Below the pieces are notes generated by a model that was not told the DNA's origin, ran no database searches, and saw nothing but the letters and a program-made list of their open reading frames with translations. From Azospirillum oleiclasticum (GTDB lineage Bacteria > Pseudomonadota > Alphaproteobacteria > Azospirillales > Azospirillaceae), in contig NZ_JABFFR010000001.1 of the NCBI RefSeq assembly GCF_013423485.1, positions 835,056-899,055 of the forward strand: 64,000 bases of DNA, given 5' to 3'. This document shows, piece after piece, positions 35,621 to 46,956 of this stretch (position 1 is the first letter of the stretch; each line of letters opens with the position of its first letter). Position numbers and translations under genes: made by a program.

Positions 35621-36103
35621 TCATGCCCCGTCGTCCGGCTCGAAGGTCATGGCCACGCCATTCATGCAATAGCGCAGACCCGTCGGGGCCGGGCCGTCGT
35701 CGAAGACGTGCCCGAGATGGCCGCCGCATTGCGAGCAATGGACCTCCGTCCGCTCCTGGAACAGCTTGCGGTCCACCGAGGTCCCGACGGCACCGGGGAG
35801 GGGATCCCAGAAGCTGGGCCAGCCGGTGCCGCTGTCGTATTTGGTGGCGGCGCTGAACAGCGCCTGCCCGCAGCCGGCGCAGGCGAACACGCCCTGGCGC
35901 TTCTCGCGGTTGAGCGGACTGGTCCCCGCCCGCTCGGTCCCGTGCTCCCGAAGCACGTAATACTGGGCAGGGGACAGGCTCTCCCGCCAATCCTCCTCGC
36001 TTTTGCCAACCGGGTAGGTGGTCGAGTCGGAGTCGGCCGGCCTTCCGAAAAGTCCTTCGGACAGCTTTCCGAATCCGGTGCCGAACAGGGATCGACGTGT
36101 CAT
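35621..36103 (-). CDS. msrB: peptide methionine (R)-S-oxide reductase MsrB
   Basis: This 160-residue enzyme reduces methionine-R-sulfoxide in proteins. Two zinc CxxC pairs are visible (FACAGCGQALF and HCSQCGGHLGHVFDDG), with the catalytic Cys in TGLRYCMNGVAMTF. WPSFWDPLPGAV and the conserved Tyr-Asp-Ser-Gly-Thr-Gly precede. The N-terminus MTRRSLFGTGFGKL has a twin-arginine look but no long hydrophobic stretch, so export is doubtful; many MsrB-like relatives carry a Tat signal. ATG 36103 is preferred over GTG 36118. Confidence 0.92.
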   Translation of the reverse strand: MTRRSLFGTGFGKLSEGLFGRPADSDSTTYPVGKSEEDWRESLSPAQYYVLREHGTERAGTSPLNREKRQGVFACAGCGQALFSAATKYDSGTGWPSFWDPLPGAVGTSVDRKLFQERTEVHCSQCGGHLGHVFDDGPAPTGLRYCMNGVAMTFEPDDGA

Positions 36104-36407
36104 GGCGCGCCTTTTCACCCCAGCGGTTTACGGGTAGCACTGTTGTCGCTACCGAACATATTGGTGTATGCGTTCACGATGTCCAGGGCTGCGACGCGCG
36201 GTCTCACGTCAACGTGACGGGGTCCGCATGGATCTCCGCCGTGCGCTGCGCCACGCGGGTGCGTGGCGGGCAGCCGTTTGCCGCGCACTATGAATTCGTA
36301 GCCGCTTCAGCTTTGTTGCGTTTCCCGACGCGTACAGTATTCTTTCGATCCGATGGCTGACGTTTCCAAGAGTTGGTCCTGCCGGGGGACGTCGACGGAG
36401 GGCGTCC
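36104..36407. other. 304-bp gap between msrB and the pentapeptide gene
   Basis: No gene is supported here. The stretch is the divergent promoter region of msrB (minus) and the pentapeptide-repeat gene (plus). It contains a short perfect inverted repeat, TCACGTCAACGTGA, at 36204-36217, and an AT-richer segment at 36290-36360. There a weak TTGCGT/TATTCT pair (36316-36321 and 36338-36343, 16-base spacer) could be the promoter of the plus-strand gene. Confidence 0.4.
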
Positions 36408-37610
36408 ATGGCGGAGCACGATGAAAAGCATTTGAGGGCAATTCGCGATGCTTTGATTCTGCATCAACGCTGGCTGAAGCACGACACCGGCGGGCGGGGG
36501 CGGCGGGCCGATCTCAGCTTCTTCGATCTCTCCGGGCTAGGGCTCAACCGGATCAATCTTTCCGGGGCGAAGCTGGCGGGTGCGTCGCTGTCCGGGTCCC
36601 GGATGACGGGTGCCGAACTTGCCCAGGCCGACCTTTTCTGCACGGATCTGTCCCACGCGGACCTTACCGGCGCGCGGCTGAGCGGGGCCGACCTGCGCGG
36701 CGCGCGGGTGGACCGCGCCCGTCTGTCCTCCGCCGACCTGCGCGGCGCCGACCTTCGGAAAGGGGCCATGGCCCCGGCCGGTGCCCGCCGGCCGGCCGGC
36801 AATCAGAGCGGCGTCACCACCTTCATCGGCGCCACCATGGTGCGCACGCTGCTCACCGATTGCCGCATGAGCCAGTGCGACCTCACCGGCTGCGACCTGA
36901 CGGGCGCCGACATGACGGGGGCCGATCTCGGCGGGGCCGTGCTGGTGGCGGCGAACCTGACGGGTGCGACGCTGCACCGTGCGCAGCTCGACGGCATCGT
37001 GTTGGCCGGAGCCAAGCTGCGGGAGGACCAGCGGGCGGAACTGGAGCGGCGCGGGATCGACATCGACGGCACCGGCATGGTCCCGCTGGCGGAGCGGGTC
37101 GCCGACATGATCTCCGCCCATCAGCTCTGGGTGGAGCATGACGGCCGGGCCGGGCGGCGGATCGAGCTGGAATGCGCGGATCTGCGCGGGCTCAGCTTCG
37201 CCAACCAGCTCCTCTCCGGCTCGGTGATGCGGCGCTGCGGCCTGCGCGGGGCGGATTTTTCCGGATCGCGGCTGGTGATGGCGGACCTGTCCTACGCCGA
37301 CCTGCGCGACGCGGATTTCACCAGCGCCGACCTGTCCGGCTGCAACCTGCGCGGCGCCAATCTGGCTGGCGCCAAGCTGTGGCGGGTCACCATGCGGTCG
37401 GTCGACGTGTCGGGCGATGGCAGCCGGTTCTGGCCGACCAATCTGGAGGGAACGAGCCTGATCGGCGCCGACCTGCGCGACACCAGCCTGGCGCGCGCGC
37501 TGATGAACGGTGCCGATCTGACGGGAAGCCGGACCAACGCGACGACCCTGCGGGGAGCCGACCTCGCCCGGATCGTCGGTGGGCAGGGCGGGCTTCAGCT
37601 CACGACTTGA
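36408..37610 (+). CDS. pentapeptide-repeat protein with internal duplication
   Basis: This 400-residue protein contains two blocks of A(D/N)LxG-type pentapeptide repeats, expected to form right-handed beta-helices. Each block is introduced by the same leader: residues 14-40 read LILHQRWLKHDTGGRGRRAD, and residues 236-260 read MISAHQLWVEHDGRAGRRIE. The repeated unit is about 220 residues, so the gene arose by internal duplication. Repeats such as ADLTGARLSGADLRGARVDR fill residues 45-120 and 150-205, and again 262-395. There is no signal peptide or enzyme domain. Some family members mimic DNA and inhibit gyrase, but most have no known function. Confidence 0.88.
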   Translation: MAEHDEKHLRAIRDALILHQRWLKHDTGGRGRRADLSFFDLSGLGLNRINLSGAKLAGASLSGSRMTGAELAQADLFCTDLSHADLTGARLSGADLRGARVDRARLSSADLRGADLRKGAMAPAGARRPAGNQSGVTTFIGATMVRTLLTDCRMSQCDLTGCDLTGADMTGADLGGAVLVAANLTGATLHRAQLDGIVLAGAKLREDQRAELERRGIDIDGTGMVPLAERVADMISAHQLWVEHDGRAGRRIELECADLRGLSFANQLLSGSVMRRCGLRGADFSGSRLVMADLSYADLRDADFTSADLSGCNLRGANLAGAKLWRVTMRSVDVSGDGSRFWPTNLEGTSLIGADLRDTSLARALMNGADLTGSRTNATTLRGADLARIVGGQGGLQLTT

Positions 37611-37977
37611 AGCAGGTCGCGATGTCGCTTTCCTTGCCGGCGATGGCACAGGTGTAGCCGTTGGAGAAGCGGAAACGGTAAGGGGCGGTCTTGCGCACGC
37701 TGACGAGCGTGTCGCCCTTGCCGTTCTTGAACGACACCCAGGCCGACGCGTCGAAATAGGTGGTCAGCCCGTTGGTCAGCGAGACCTGACCCTTGTTCCC
37801 CTTCAGCACCTTCACACCCGTGTTGAAGGCGATGACGCTCTCTCCCTCGGGCTTGGCGTAGAGGCCGTTGGTGCAGTTCACGCCTTCCGGCTGCACCGCG
37901 ACACATTCGAAGGCTGTGGGCTGGGCGTTGGAGAGGACCATCGCGTAGACGGCCACCTCGAGGACGTTCATCGGCAT
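37600..37977 (-). CDS. small protein of unknown function (about 125 aa)
   Basis: The product begins MPMNVLEVAVYAMVLSNAQP and has four cysteines (in FECVAVQ, GVNCTNG, YTCAIAG and ATCFKS), a beta-rich pattern with VKVLKGNKGQVSLTNGLTTY and YRFRFSNGYTCAIAGKESDI, and no clear signal peptide. The cysteine spacing suggests disulphides or a metal site. ATG 37977 or 37971 may be the start. Its 3' end overlaps the pentapeptide gene's end by 11 bases. I do not recognise the family. Confidence 0.65.
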   Translation of the reverse strand: MPMNVLEVAVYAMVLSNAQPTAFECVAVQPEGVNCTNGLYAKPEGESVIAFNTGVKVLKGNKGQVSLTNGLTTYFDASAWVSFKNGKGDTLVSVRKTAPYRFRFSNGYTCAIAGKESDIATCFKS

Positions 37978-38138
37978 GGGGTCGGCTCCGATCGTCGTGC
38001 GTGGGCTTTGCGCTACGCTAGATCCCCGTGGTTTCCGAAAGGATAATACGCGCACGGTTGATGAAAGGAACCCGGACCACCAGCCGGGCGTTTCCGCCGC
38101 ACCGCCATCTCGGAAGCGGACGGCGAGGGGAGGACCAT

Positions 38139-38555
38139 ATGATCCGATCACGCGCACCGCTGCTGCTTCCCCTGCTCGCCGTCCTCGGCGCCTGCGCCAA
38201 TCCCGGCGCACAGCTTGCCTTGAAGGCTCCGGAAACGCTGGTCGGCACGCCCAAGACCGCGTTGCTGTCGTGCGCCGGAGTCCCGGAGCGCACGGCCGCT
38301 GCCGATGGTGCGGAGTATCTGACCTACAGCCGCGAGCAGACGATCGTCGAACGCGACGTGGACTACGAACCCTTTCCCTGGGCCGGCCGCGGGGTCTTCC
38401 GACCGGAGGTGTCGACCTGGTCGCGCTCCTACCGCTGCGACGCCACCTTCACCATCCGCGACGGGCGCGTGCGGGAACTGACCTACAACCAGAACCGGGA
38501 CATAACCTTGTGCTACGCGATCCTTGCCAACTGCCTGCCGCCGCCCGCCCCCTGA
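38139..38555 (+). CDS. small lipoprotein of unknown function
   Basis: This 138-residue protein has a lipoprotein signal: RAPLLLPLLAVLGACANPG, with lipobox LGAC and lipidated Cys about 18 residues in. ATG 38139 is preceded by GAGGGGAGGACC. The mature part resembles an SmpA/OmlA-like small fold, with KAPETLVGTPKTALLSCAGV, then YLTYSREQTIVERDV and IRDGRVRELTYNQN. Such proteins sit in the outer membrane's inner leaflet. Two further cysteines may form a disulphide. It ends 50 bases before the OmpR-type regulator but need not share its function. Confidence 0.7.
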   Translation: MIRSRAPLLLPLLAVLGACANPGAQLALKAPETLVGTPKTALLSCAGVPERTAAADGAEYLTYSREQTIVERDVDYEPFPWAGRGVFRPEVSTWSRSYRCDATFTIRDGRVRELTYNQNRDITLCYAILANCLPPPAP

Positions 38556-38605
38556 CCGGGTGTCGGGCGTGGAGGATGGCGGCGGGGCGCGCTATAGTCG
38601 CGGTC

Positions 38606-39297
38606 ATGACCGACGATCAGCCCCACATCCTCGTGGTCGATGACGACACGCGCCTGCGCGAGCTGCTGCGACGCTACCTGTCGACCAACGGCTTCCTCGT
38701 GACCACCGCCAGGGATGCGGCGGAGGCGCGCGCCAAGTTGGGCGGGCTGGCCTTCGACCTCATCGTGCTCGACATCATGATGCCGGGGGAGAGCGGGCTG
38801 GAGCTGACCGAATCCCTGCGCCGCGACAGCGACGTGCCGATCCTTCTGCTGACCGCGCGCGGCGAATCCGACGACCGCATCGCCGGGCTCGAGGCCGGTG
38901 CGGACGACTATCTCGCCAAGCCCTTCCAGCCGCGGGAGCTGGTGCTGCGCATGACGTCGATCCTGCGCCGGCAGGCGGTGCGGCCGGTGGAGCCGTCGAC
39001 GGCCCCACCTGTGCGGCTCGGCCCGCTGATGTTCCACCCCGACCGTGACGAGCTGCGCTCGGGCGACGAGGTGGTGCGGCTGACCACGGCCGAGGCCAGC
39101 CTGCTGCGGGTGCTCGCGGCCTCCCCCGGCGTCACCTTCAGCCGGGAGGAGCTGACCGAGCGCAGCAAGGTGGCGGGCAACGCCCGCGCCGTGGACGTGC
39201 AGGTCACCCGCCTGCGCCGCAAGATCGAGCCGGACCCCGGCGAGCCGCGCTATCTCCAGACCGTGCGCGGCGAGGGGTATGTGCTGAGACCCGATCC

Positions 39298-39301
<4 letters not shown>
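38606..39301 (+). CDS. OmpR-family response regulator
   Basis: This is a 231-residue regulator. The receiver domain has acidic residues D12-D14 and phospho-acceptor D56 (LIVLDIMMPGESGLELTESL), and Lys in DDYLAKPFQPRELVLRM. The C-terminal winged helix has LTTAEASLLRVLAASPGVTF and VDVQVTRLRRKIEPDPGEPR, ending in VRGEGYVL. This is the OmpR subgroup. Its stop overlaps the kinase start (ATGA), so the two are a cognate pair. The targets cannot be read from the window. Confidence 0.94.
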
Positions 39302-42337
<3,036 letters not shown>

Positions 42338-42402
42338 TCCATTCCTCCGTCCTGGTCGTTGCGAGCATGAACAGGGCGGAGAGGGTGGATGTTTCCTCGG
42401 CC

Positions 42403-43521
42403 CTACAGGGCGAACAGATCGGCGTGCACGTCGGTGGCTCCCGTCCGGCGATCGGAGGACGGGCTGTCGTAGACGACCAGCAGCGTTTTCGCCCCGTCCG
42501 GAGACCGGACCACGGCGATCCCCTCCGCATGGTCGCAGTCCTCACCGAAGGGAAGCTCCAGCACCGGCGTCAGCCGCTCCGTGGGAGTGATGGTGGGCGC
42601 GTCGCTGTCCAGGCAGCCGGACCAGCGCCACACCCGCACCGGCCCGTCCAGATCCATGGTCGGCCCGGCCAGGATCAGCAGGTCGTCACCGTCGAAGGCC
42701 AGTTCGCGGATACCGAGTCCCTGGAGCTCCATGAAATGCTTGCGGTAGGGCAGACCGTCACCGTCCGGCACGGTCAGCTTCAGCCGCCCCTTCTTCGTTG
42801 CCTCCACGCAGAGTTCCAGGATGCAGGCCCAGCCGCGCAGGACCGGACCGCGCAGGCCGAGGAAGACCCGGTTGCCGCGCACCGCCATCCCTTCGATGTC
42901 CAGGCCGTTCTCCTTGGCCGGGATGTGCAGGAAGCGGCCGAAATGCTCGTCCTTCTTCAGCGCCTTGATGAGGGCGTTGGACTTCCCGCCCATCTTCAGG
43001 CAGCCGGCCTTGCGCGTCCCGTCCTCCGCGCGCAGCTCGACCAGCCCGGCGCCGTCGGCCGGGTGGAGCGGGATGCGGCCGAGAAGGAAGCGGTTGGGCT
43101 TCCGGTCAACGTCGGTCAGCAGCTTCAGCGCGGTGTCGGCGTCGTGCTGCGTCGCCTTCGGCTTTTCACGCACGAGGCTGTGGGAGCCGACCACCCACAG
43201 CCAACCGCTGTCCGCCGCCATCCCTTCGATGTCCACCTCGTCGTGGACCGTCTTTCCGTCCTTCTCCGTCGCCTCCAACTGATCGAAGACGCCGCCGAGG
43301 AAGAAGGGCTCGTGCCCGCCGTAGCCGCCGGGCCCGGTGGCGGTCAGCCGGTCGATCCGCGCGCCCTCGTCGTCGGCGATGAACAGGCATTCCCCGATCA
43401 CCTCGACGGCCGACAGGTTGTCGCGGATCGGCTTCTTGCGCGGTGGGTCGAAGGACTCGTGATGCCGGAAGGACAGGCGGAGGCTGCTGGCCGGCAGGGC
43501 GGTGGGCGGCTGTCTGGTCAT
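42403..43521 (-). CDS. DUF3616-type beta-propeller-like protein
   Basis: This is a 372-residue protein matching the DUF3616 layout. It starts with a short leader, then repeated beta units such as SAVEVIGECLFIADDEGARI, DIEGMAADSGWLWVVGSHSL, DIEGMAVRGNRVFLGLRGPV, IRELAFDGDDLLILAGPTMD and HAEGIAVVRSPDGAKTLLVV. The recurring D/H-x-E-G-(M/I)-A motif suggests a propeller with a metal or ligand site at its centre. No signal peptide is seen, so it is likely cytoplasmic. Function is unknown. It is divergent from cbiD. Confidence 0.8.
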   Translation of the reverse strand: MTRQPPTALPASSLRLSFRHHESFDPPRKKPIRDNLSAVEVIGECLFIADDEGARIDRLTATGPGGYGGHEPFFLGGVFDQLEATEKDGKTVHDEVDIEGMAADSGWLWVVGSHSLVREKPKATQHDADTALKLLTDVDRKPNRFLLGRIPLHPADGAGLVELRAEDGTRKAGCLKMGGKSNALIKALKKDEHFGRFLHIPAKENGLDIEGMAVRGNRVFLGLRGPVLRGWACILELCVEATKKGRLKLTVPDGDGLPYRKHFMELQGLGIRELAFDGDDLLILAGPTMDLDGPVRVWRWSGCLDSDAPTITPTERLTPVLELPFGEDCDHAEGIAVVRSPDGAKTLLVVYDSPSSDRRTGATDVHADLFAL

Positions 43522-43608
43522 CGGCGTTGTCCGGATGGTGGATGACACCCCGCAATATGGGGTGCGGACAGCGTGAAAGCCGCTGTCGGCCCGTTCGTTC
43601 CATGGGGG

Positions 43609-43684
43609 GATCGTCATGCATCGATCACGTCCGGCATGGACGATCGTTGCGGCTTGGCGTAGTCCATCCCGCGCGTGATCGATG
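43609..43684 (+). promoter_or_regulatory. interlocking inverted repeats upstream of cbiD
   Basis: GATCGTC (43609-43615) pairs with GACGATC (43639-43645). Inside that loop lies CATCGATCACG (43619-43629), which pairs perfectly with CGTGATCGATG (43674-43684) closer to the gene. The two pairings interlock and would form a pseudoknot or mutually exclusive hairpins in the RNA leader. No B12-box sequence was seen, so a standard cobalamin riboswitch is not supported. Confidence 0.4.
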
Positions 43685-43715
43685 GGGCTGCTGGACGCGG
43701 AGGCACGGGGGAGCC

Positions 43716-44867
43716 ATGACCGACGGTGCCATGGACGGGGAGCGGGACGGGCAGGCGTTGCGCCGGGGCTGGACCACCGGCACCTGCGCCGCGGCCGCCA
43801 CCCGCGCCGCGACGGCGGCCCTGTTCGGTGGGGACTTTCCCGATCCGGTGATGGTGACGCTTCCCGGCGGCCAGACGCCATGTTTCGCACTCGGCTGGAC
43901 CGAACGGGGCGACGGCTGGGCGGCGGCCGGGGTGGTCAAGGACGCGGGTGACGATCCCGACGTGACGCACGGCGCCCTGGTCCGCGCGCGCGTGGAGCGG
44001 GCACCGGCCGGGGCCGGTGTGCTGTTCCGGGCTGGGGAGGGCGTGGGCATGGTGACCCGGCCCGGCCTGCCGGTGCCTGTGGGGGAGCCGGCGATCAACC
44101 CGGTTCCCCGCGCCATGATCCGCCGCGCGGTGGAAGAGGCCGCGGCGGAGGCCGGCACGGCGCCCGACCTGCTGGTCGAAATCTCGATTCCCGGCGGCGA
44201 AAAGCTGGCGGAGCGGACGCTGAACGGGCGGCTGGGGATCGTCGGCGGGCTCTCGATCCTCGGCACCACCGGCATCGTGGTGCCCTATTCCTGCGGCGCC
44301 TGGATCGCGTCCATACAGCGCGGGGTGGATGTGGCGCGGGCTGCCGGGCTCACCCATGTCGCCGCGGCGACCGGGGCCGCGTCGGAGGGGGCGGCCCAGC
44401 GCCGGCATGGTCTCAGCGAGCAGGCGCTGATCGACATGGGCGACTTCGCCGGCGGCACGCTGAAGTATCTCCGCCGCCACCCGGTGCCCCGGCTGACGCT
44501 GGCCGGTGGCTTCGCCAAGTTCAGCAAGCTGGCGCAGGGCATCCTGGATCTGCATTCCAAGCGCGGGGTGGTCGATCTCGGCTGGCTGGCCGACCGGCTG
44601 GCGGTGCTGGGCGCGCCTGCCGATCTCGTGGACAACGCGCGGAGCGCCAACACGGCGGCGCAGGTGCTGGGGATGGTGCAGCAGGCCGGGCTGCCGCTCG
44701 CCGACCATGTGGCCGCCCTGGCCCAGGCAACGGCTCTGGCCGTGCTGGACGGGGCGCCGATCGCGGTGGAGGTGCTGGTGGTGGACCGGGAAGGGCGGGT
44801 CGCCGGGGAGGCTCCGTGGCGGGGGCCGGGCGAGGGCGTGAAAGATCCAGTGGAGCGCGGCGCATGA
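43716..44867 (+). CDS. cbiD: cobalt-precorrin-5B (C1)-methyltransferase CbiD
   Basis: This 383-residue enzyme of cobalamin synthesis methylates C1 of the corrin ring during ring contraction. The N-terminal hallmark LRRGWTTGTCAAAATRAATA is present, followed by GEGVGMVTRPGLPVPVGEPA, INPVPRAMIRRAV, and GRLGIVGGLSILGTTGIVVP with PYSCGAWIASIQRGVDVA. Its TGA overlaps the cobK ATG. ATG 43716 follows CGGGGGAGCC, a strong ribosome-binding site. CbiD is the anaerobic-pathway type but is also found in alphaproteobacteria that use mixed gene sets. Confidence 0.93.
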   Translation: MTDGAMDGERDGQALRRGWTTGTCAAAATRAATAALFGGDFPDPVMVTLPGGQTPCFALGWTERGDGWAAAGVVKDAGDDPDVTHGALVRARVERAPAGAGVLFRAGEGVGMVTRPGLPVPVGEPAINPVPRAMIRRAVEEAAAEAGTAPDLLVEISIPGGEKLAERTLNGRLGIVGGLSILGTTGIVVPYSCGAWIASIQRGVDVARAAGLTHVAAATGAASEGAAQRRHGLSEQALIDMGDFAGGTLKYLRRHPVPRLTLAGGFAKFSKLAQGILDLHSKRGVVDLGWLADRLAVLGAPADLVDNARSANTAAQVLGMVQQAGLPLADHVAALAQATALAVLDGAPIAVEVLVVDREGRVAGEAPWRGPGEGVKDPVERGA

Positions 44868-45619
44868 AGGCCCTGATCCTCGGCGGCACCACGGAGGCGA
44901 TGGCTCTGGCGAAGCGGTTGGCCGACCATCCCGTCATCGCGGCGGAGGTATCGCTGGCCGGGCGGACGGCGCGGCCGGTGCTGCCACCGCTGCCCACCCG
45001 CGTCGGCGGCTTCGGCGGGGCCGACGGGCTGGCGGCTTATCTGACCGAAAACCGGATCGGTGCGGTGGTGGACGCCACCCACCCCTTCGCCGCCCGCATC
45101 TCCGCCAACGCCGTGGCCGCCTGCGCGAGGGCCGGGGTGCCGCTGCTGGTGCTGACCCGTGCCGCCTGGACCGCCGGACCCGGAGACCGCTGGATCGGCG
45201 TGCCCGACATGGCCGCGGCGGCCGAGGCGTTGCGGCCGCTGGGCCGGCGGGTGTTCCTCACCGTCGGCCGGCAGGAGCTGGCGCCCTTCGCCGCCGTGCC
45301 GGACTGGAGCTACCTGATCCGCGCGGTCGACCCGCCGGACCCGCCGCCGGAGCTGCCCGACCACCGGGTGATCCTCGACCGCGGCCCCTACACGCTGGAA
45401 GGGGAACTGGCCCTGCTGGCGGAGCATCGCATCGACGCGCTGGTCAGCAAGAACAGCGGCGGCACCGCCACCGCGGCCAAGCTGGAGGCGGCACGCCGGC
45501 TTGGCATTCCCGTGGTGATGGTCGAACGCCCGGCGGATACCGGAGCGCCGACGGTGCACGCGGTCGGGGCGGCGCTCGCCTGGCTGGAGGCGCTGGCGTC
45601 CGGCCGGGAACCGGAGTGA
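44864..45619 (+). CDS. cobK: precorrin-6A reductase
   Basis: This 251-residue NADPH-dependent reductase of cobalamin synthesis starts KALILGGTTEAMALAKRLAD and continues AVVDATHPFAARISANAVAA, PLLVLTRAAW and RRVFLTVGRQELAPF. The conserved end is VSKNSGGTATAAKLEAARRL with PVVMVERP. These are the CobK/CbiJ signatures. It is coupled to cbiD through an ATGA overlap, as expected for neighbouring steps of the pathway. Confidence 0.95.
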   Translation: MKALILGGTTEAMALAKRLADHPVIAAEVSLAGRTARPVLPPLPTRVGGFGGADGLAAYLTENRIGAVVDATHPFAARISANAVAACARAGVPLLVLTRAAWTAGPGDRWIGVPDMAAAAEALRPLGRRVFLTVGRQELAPFAAVPDWSYLIRAVDPPDPPPELPDHRVILDRGPYTLEGELALLAEHRIDALVSKNSGGTATAAKLEAARRLGIPVVMVERPADTGAPTVHAVGAALAWLEALASGREPE

Positions 45620-45687
45620 CGGCTGTGATGTCGCAGGTCCGCGTCCGGTGCTAGGGTGCGCCACCGACCGACCACGCGAGCCGTTCC

Positions 45688-46074
45688 GTGCCCCCCCACA
45701 CCCGACACGCCATCCACGTCTGCACCACCTGCCGCCGCGCCCCCGCCGATCCCGCTGTGCCGCCGGACGGCGAGCGGATGCTGGCGGCGCTGGCCGCGGC
45801 GATGGAGGGTTGGGCTCACCGCGACGCCGTCGCGCTGGCGCCGGTGCAGTGCATGAACGCTTGCGCCCGGTCCTGCGCCGTGGCGCTGGCCGGGGAGGGG
45901 AAGTGGAGCTTCCTGTTCGCGGACCTGGATCCGGAGACGGCCGCTCCGGCCCTGCTCGCCTGCGCGGAAACCTACATCGGCCGCGCCGACGGCAAGATGA
46001 TGCGCAGCGCCCGGCCTGAGGCGCTGCGGGACACGCTGCTCGTGCGCATCCCGCCGCTGCCTTCCGGCCGTTAG
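45688..46074 (+). CDS. DUF1636 small metal-binding-like protein
   Basis: This is a 128-residue protein with the DUF1636 pattern: a first cysteine pair in IHVCTTCRRAP, then VQCMNACARSCAVALAGEGK with three further cysteines, then FLFADLDPETAAPALLACAE. The cysteine layout resembles a thioredoxin-like [2Fe-2S] ferredoxin fold. DUF1636 genes often accompany cobalamin/cobalt genes, which fits its place 68 bases after cobK. Start GTG 45688. The metal or partner is unknown. Confidence 0.8.
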   Translation: MPPHTRHAIHVCTTCRRAPADPAVPPDGERMLAALAAAMEGWAHRDAVALAPVQCMNACARSCAVALAGEGKWSFLFADLDPETAAPALLACAETYIGRADGKMMRSARPEALRDTLLVRIPPLPSGR

Positions 46075-46088
46075 GCCGGTGTCGTGCC

Positions 46089-46931
46089 TTACCCCTGCAC
46101 GCAGACCTGACGCTGCGTGCCGAGGCCCTCGATGCCCAGCGTCACCACGTCGCCGGCCTTCAGGAAGGTCGGCGGCTTCAGGCCGAGGCCGACGCCCGGC
46201 GGGGTGCCGGTGGAGATGATGTCGCCGGGGCGCAGCGACATGAACTGCGACAGGTAGGACACCAGATAGCGCACGCCGTAGACCATGGTGGCCGTGCTGC
46301 CGTTCTGGTAGCGGTGGCCGTTGACCTCCAGCCACATGGCGAGCTTCTGCGGGTCCTCCACCTCGTCGGCGGTGACCAGCCAGGGGCCGGTGGGGCCGAA
46401 AGTGTCGGCGGACTTGCCCTTGGTCCACTGGCCGTGGCGCTCGATCTGGAAGGCGCGCTCGGACACGTCGTTGATGACGCAGTAGCCGGCGACGTGGTCC
46501 ATCGCCTCGTCTTCGCTGACATACTTGGCGGTCTTGCCGATCACCACGCCCAGCTCGACCTCCCAGTCGGTCTTCTCGGAGCCGCGCGGGATCTCGATGG
46601 CGTCGTTGGGGCCGACGATGGCGCTGGTCGCCTTCATGAAGATGATCGGCTCCGGCGGCACGGTGGCCCCCGTCTCCGCCGCGTGGTCGGAGTAGTTCAG
46701 GCCGATGCAGATGAACTTGCCGGTGCCCGCCACGCAGGGGCCGAGGCGCGGGTCGCCCTCCACCAGCGGCAGGGTGGCCTGGTCGATGGCGCGCAGCTTG
46801 GCCAGACCGTCCGGCAGCAGCGTGTCGCCGGCGATGTCGCCGACCACGCCGGACAGGTCGCGGATCTTGCCTTCGGAATCGAGCAGGCCCGGCTTCTCGG
46901 CGCCCGCGGCGCCATAACGCAACAGCTTCAT
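46089..46931 (-). CDS. FAH-family hydrolase
   Basis: This 280-residue fumarylacetoacetate-hydrolase-fold enzyme typically cleaves a C-C bond in 2,4-diketo acids. It shows the family's metal ligands in EKTDWEVELGVVIGK and the following DVSER, together with CIGLNYSDHAAETG and GDIISTGTPPGVGLGLKPPT. It is the last gene of a minus-strand operon with an SDR of the 2-keto-3-deoxy-L-fuconate dehydrogenase type. The most likely job is therefore to hydrolyse the resulting 2,4-diketo-3-deoxy acid to pyruvate and a second acid such as lactate or glycolate. That step is inferred. Confidence 0.92.
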   Translation of the reverse strand: MKLLRYGAAGAEKPGLLDSEGKIRDLSGVVGDIAGDTLLPDGLAKLRAIDQATLPLVEGDPRLGPCVAGTGKFICIGLNYSDHAAETGATVPPEPIIFMKATSAIVGPNDAIEIPRGSEKTDWEVELGVVIGKTAKYVSEDEAMDHVAGYCVINDVSERAFQIERHGQWTKGKSADTFGPTGPWLVTADEVEDPQKLAMWLEVNGHRYQNGSTATMVYGVRYLVSYLSQFMSLRPGDIISTGTPPGVGLGLKPPTFLKAGDVVTLGIEGLGTQRQVCVQG

Positions 46932-46956
46932 GATGGTTTCCCCGATCGATGCAGGC

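Noticed and set aside
43522..43715. Cobalamin riboswitch upstream of cbiD
   Set aside because: No B12-box sequence and no typical multi-stem core were found; only interlocking inverted repeats are present.
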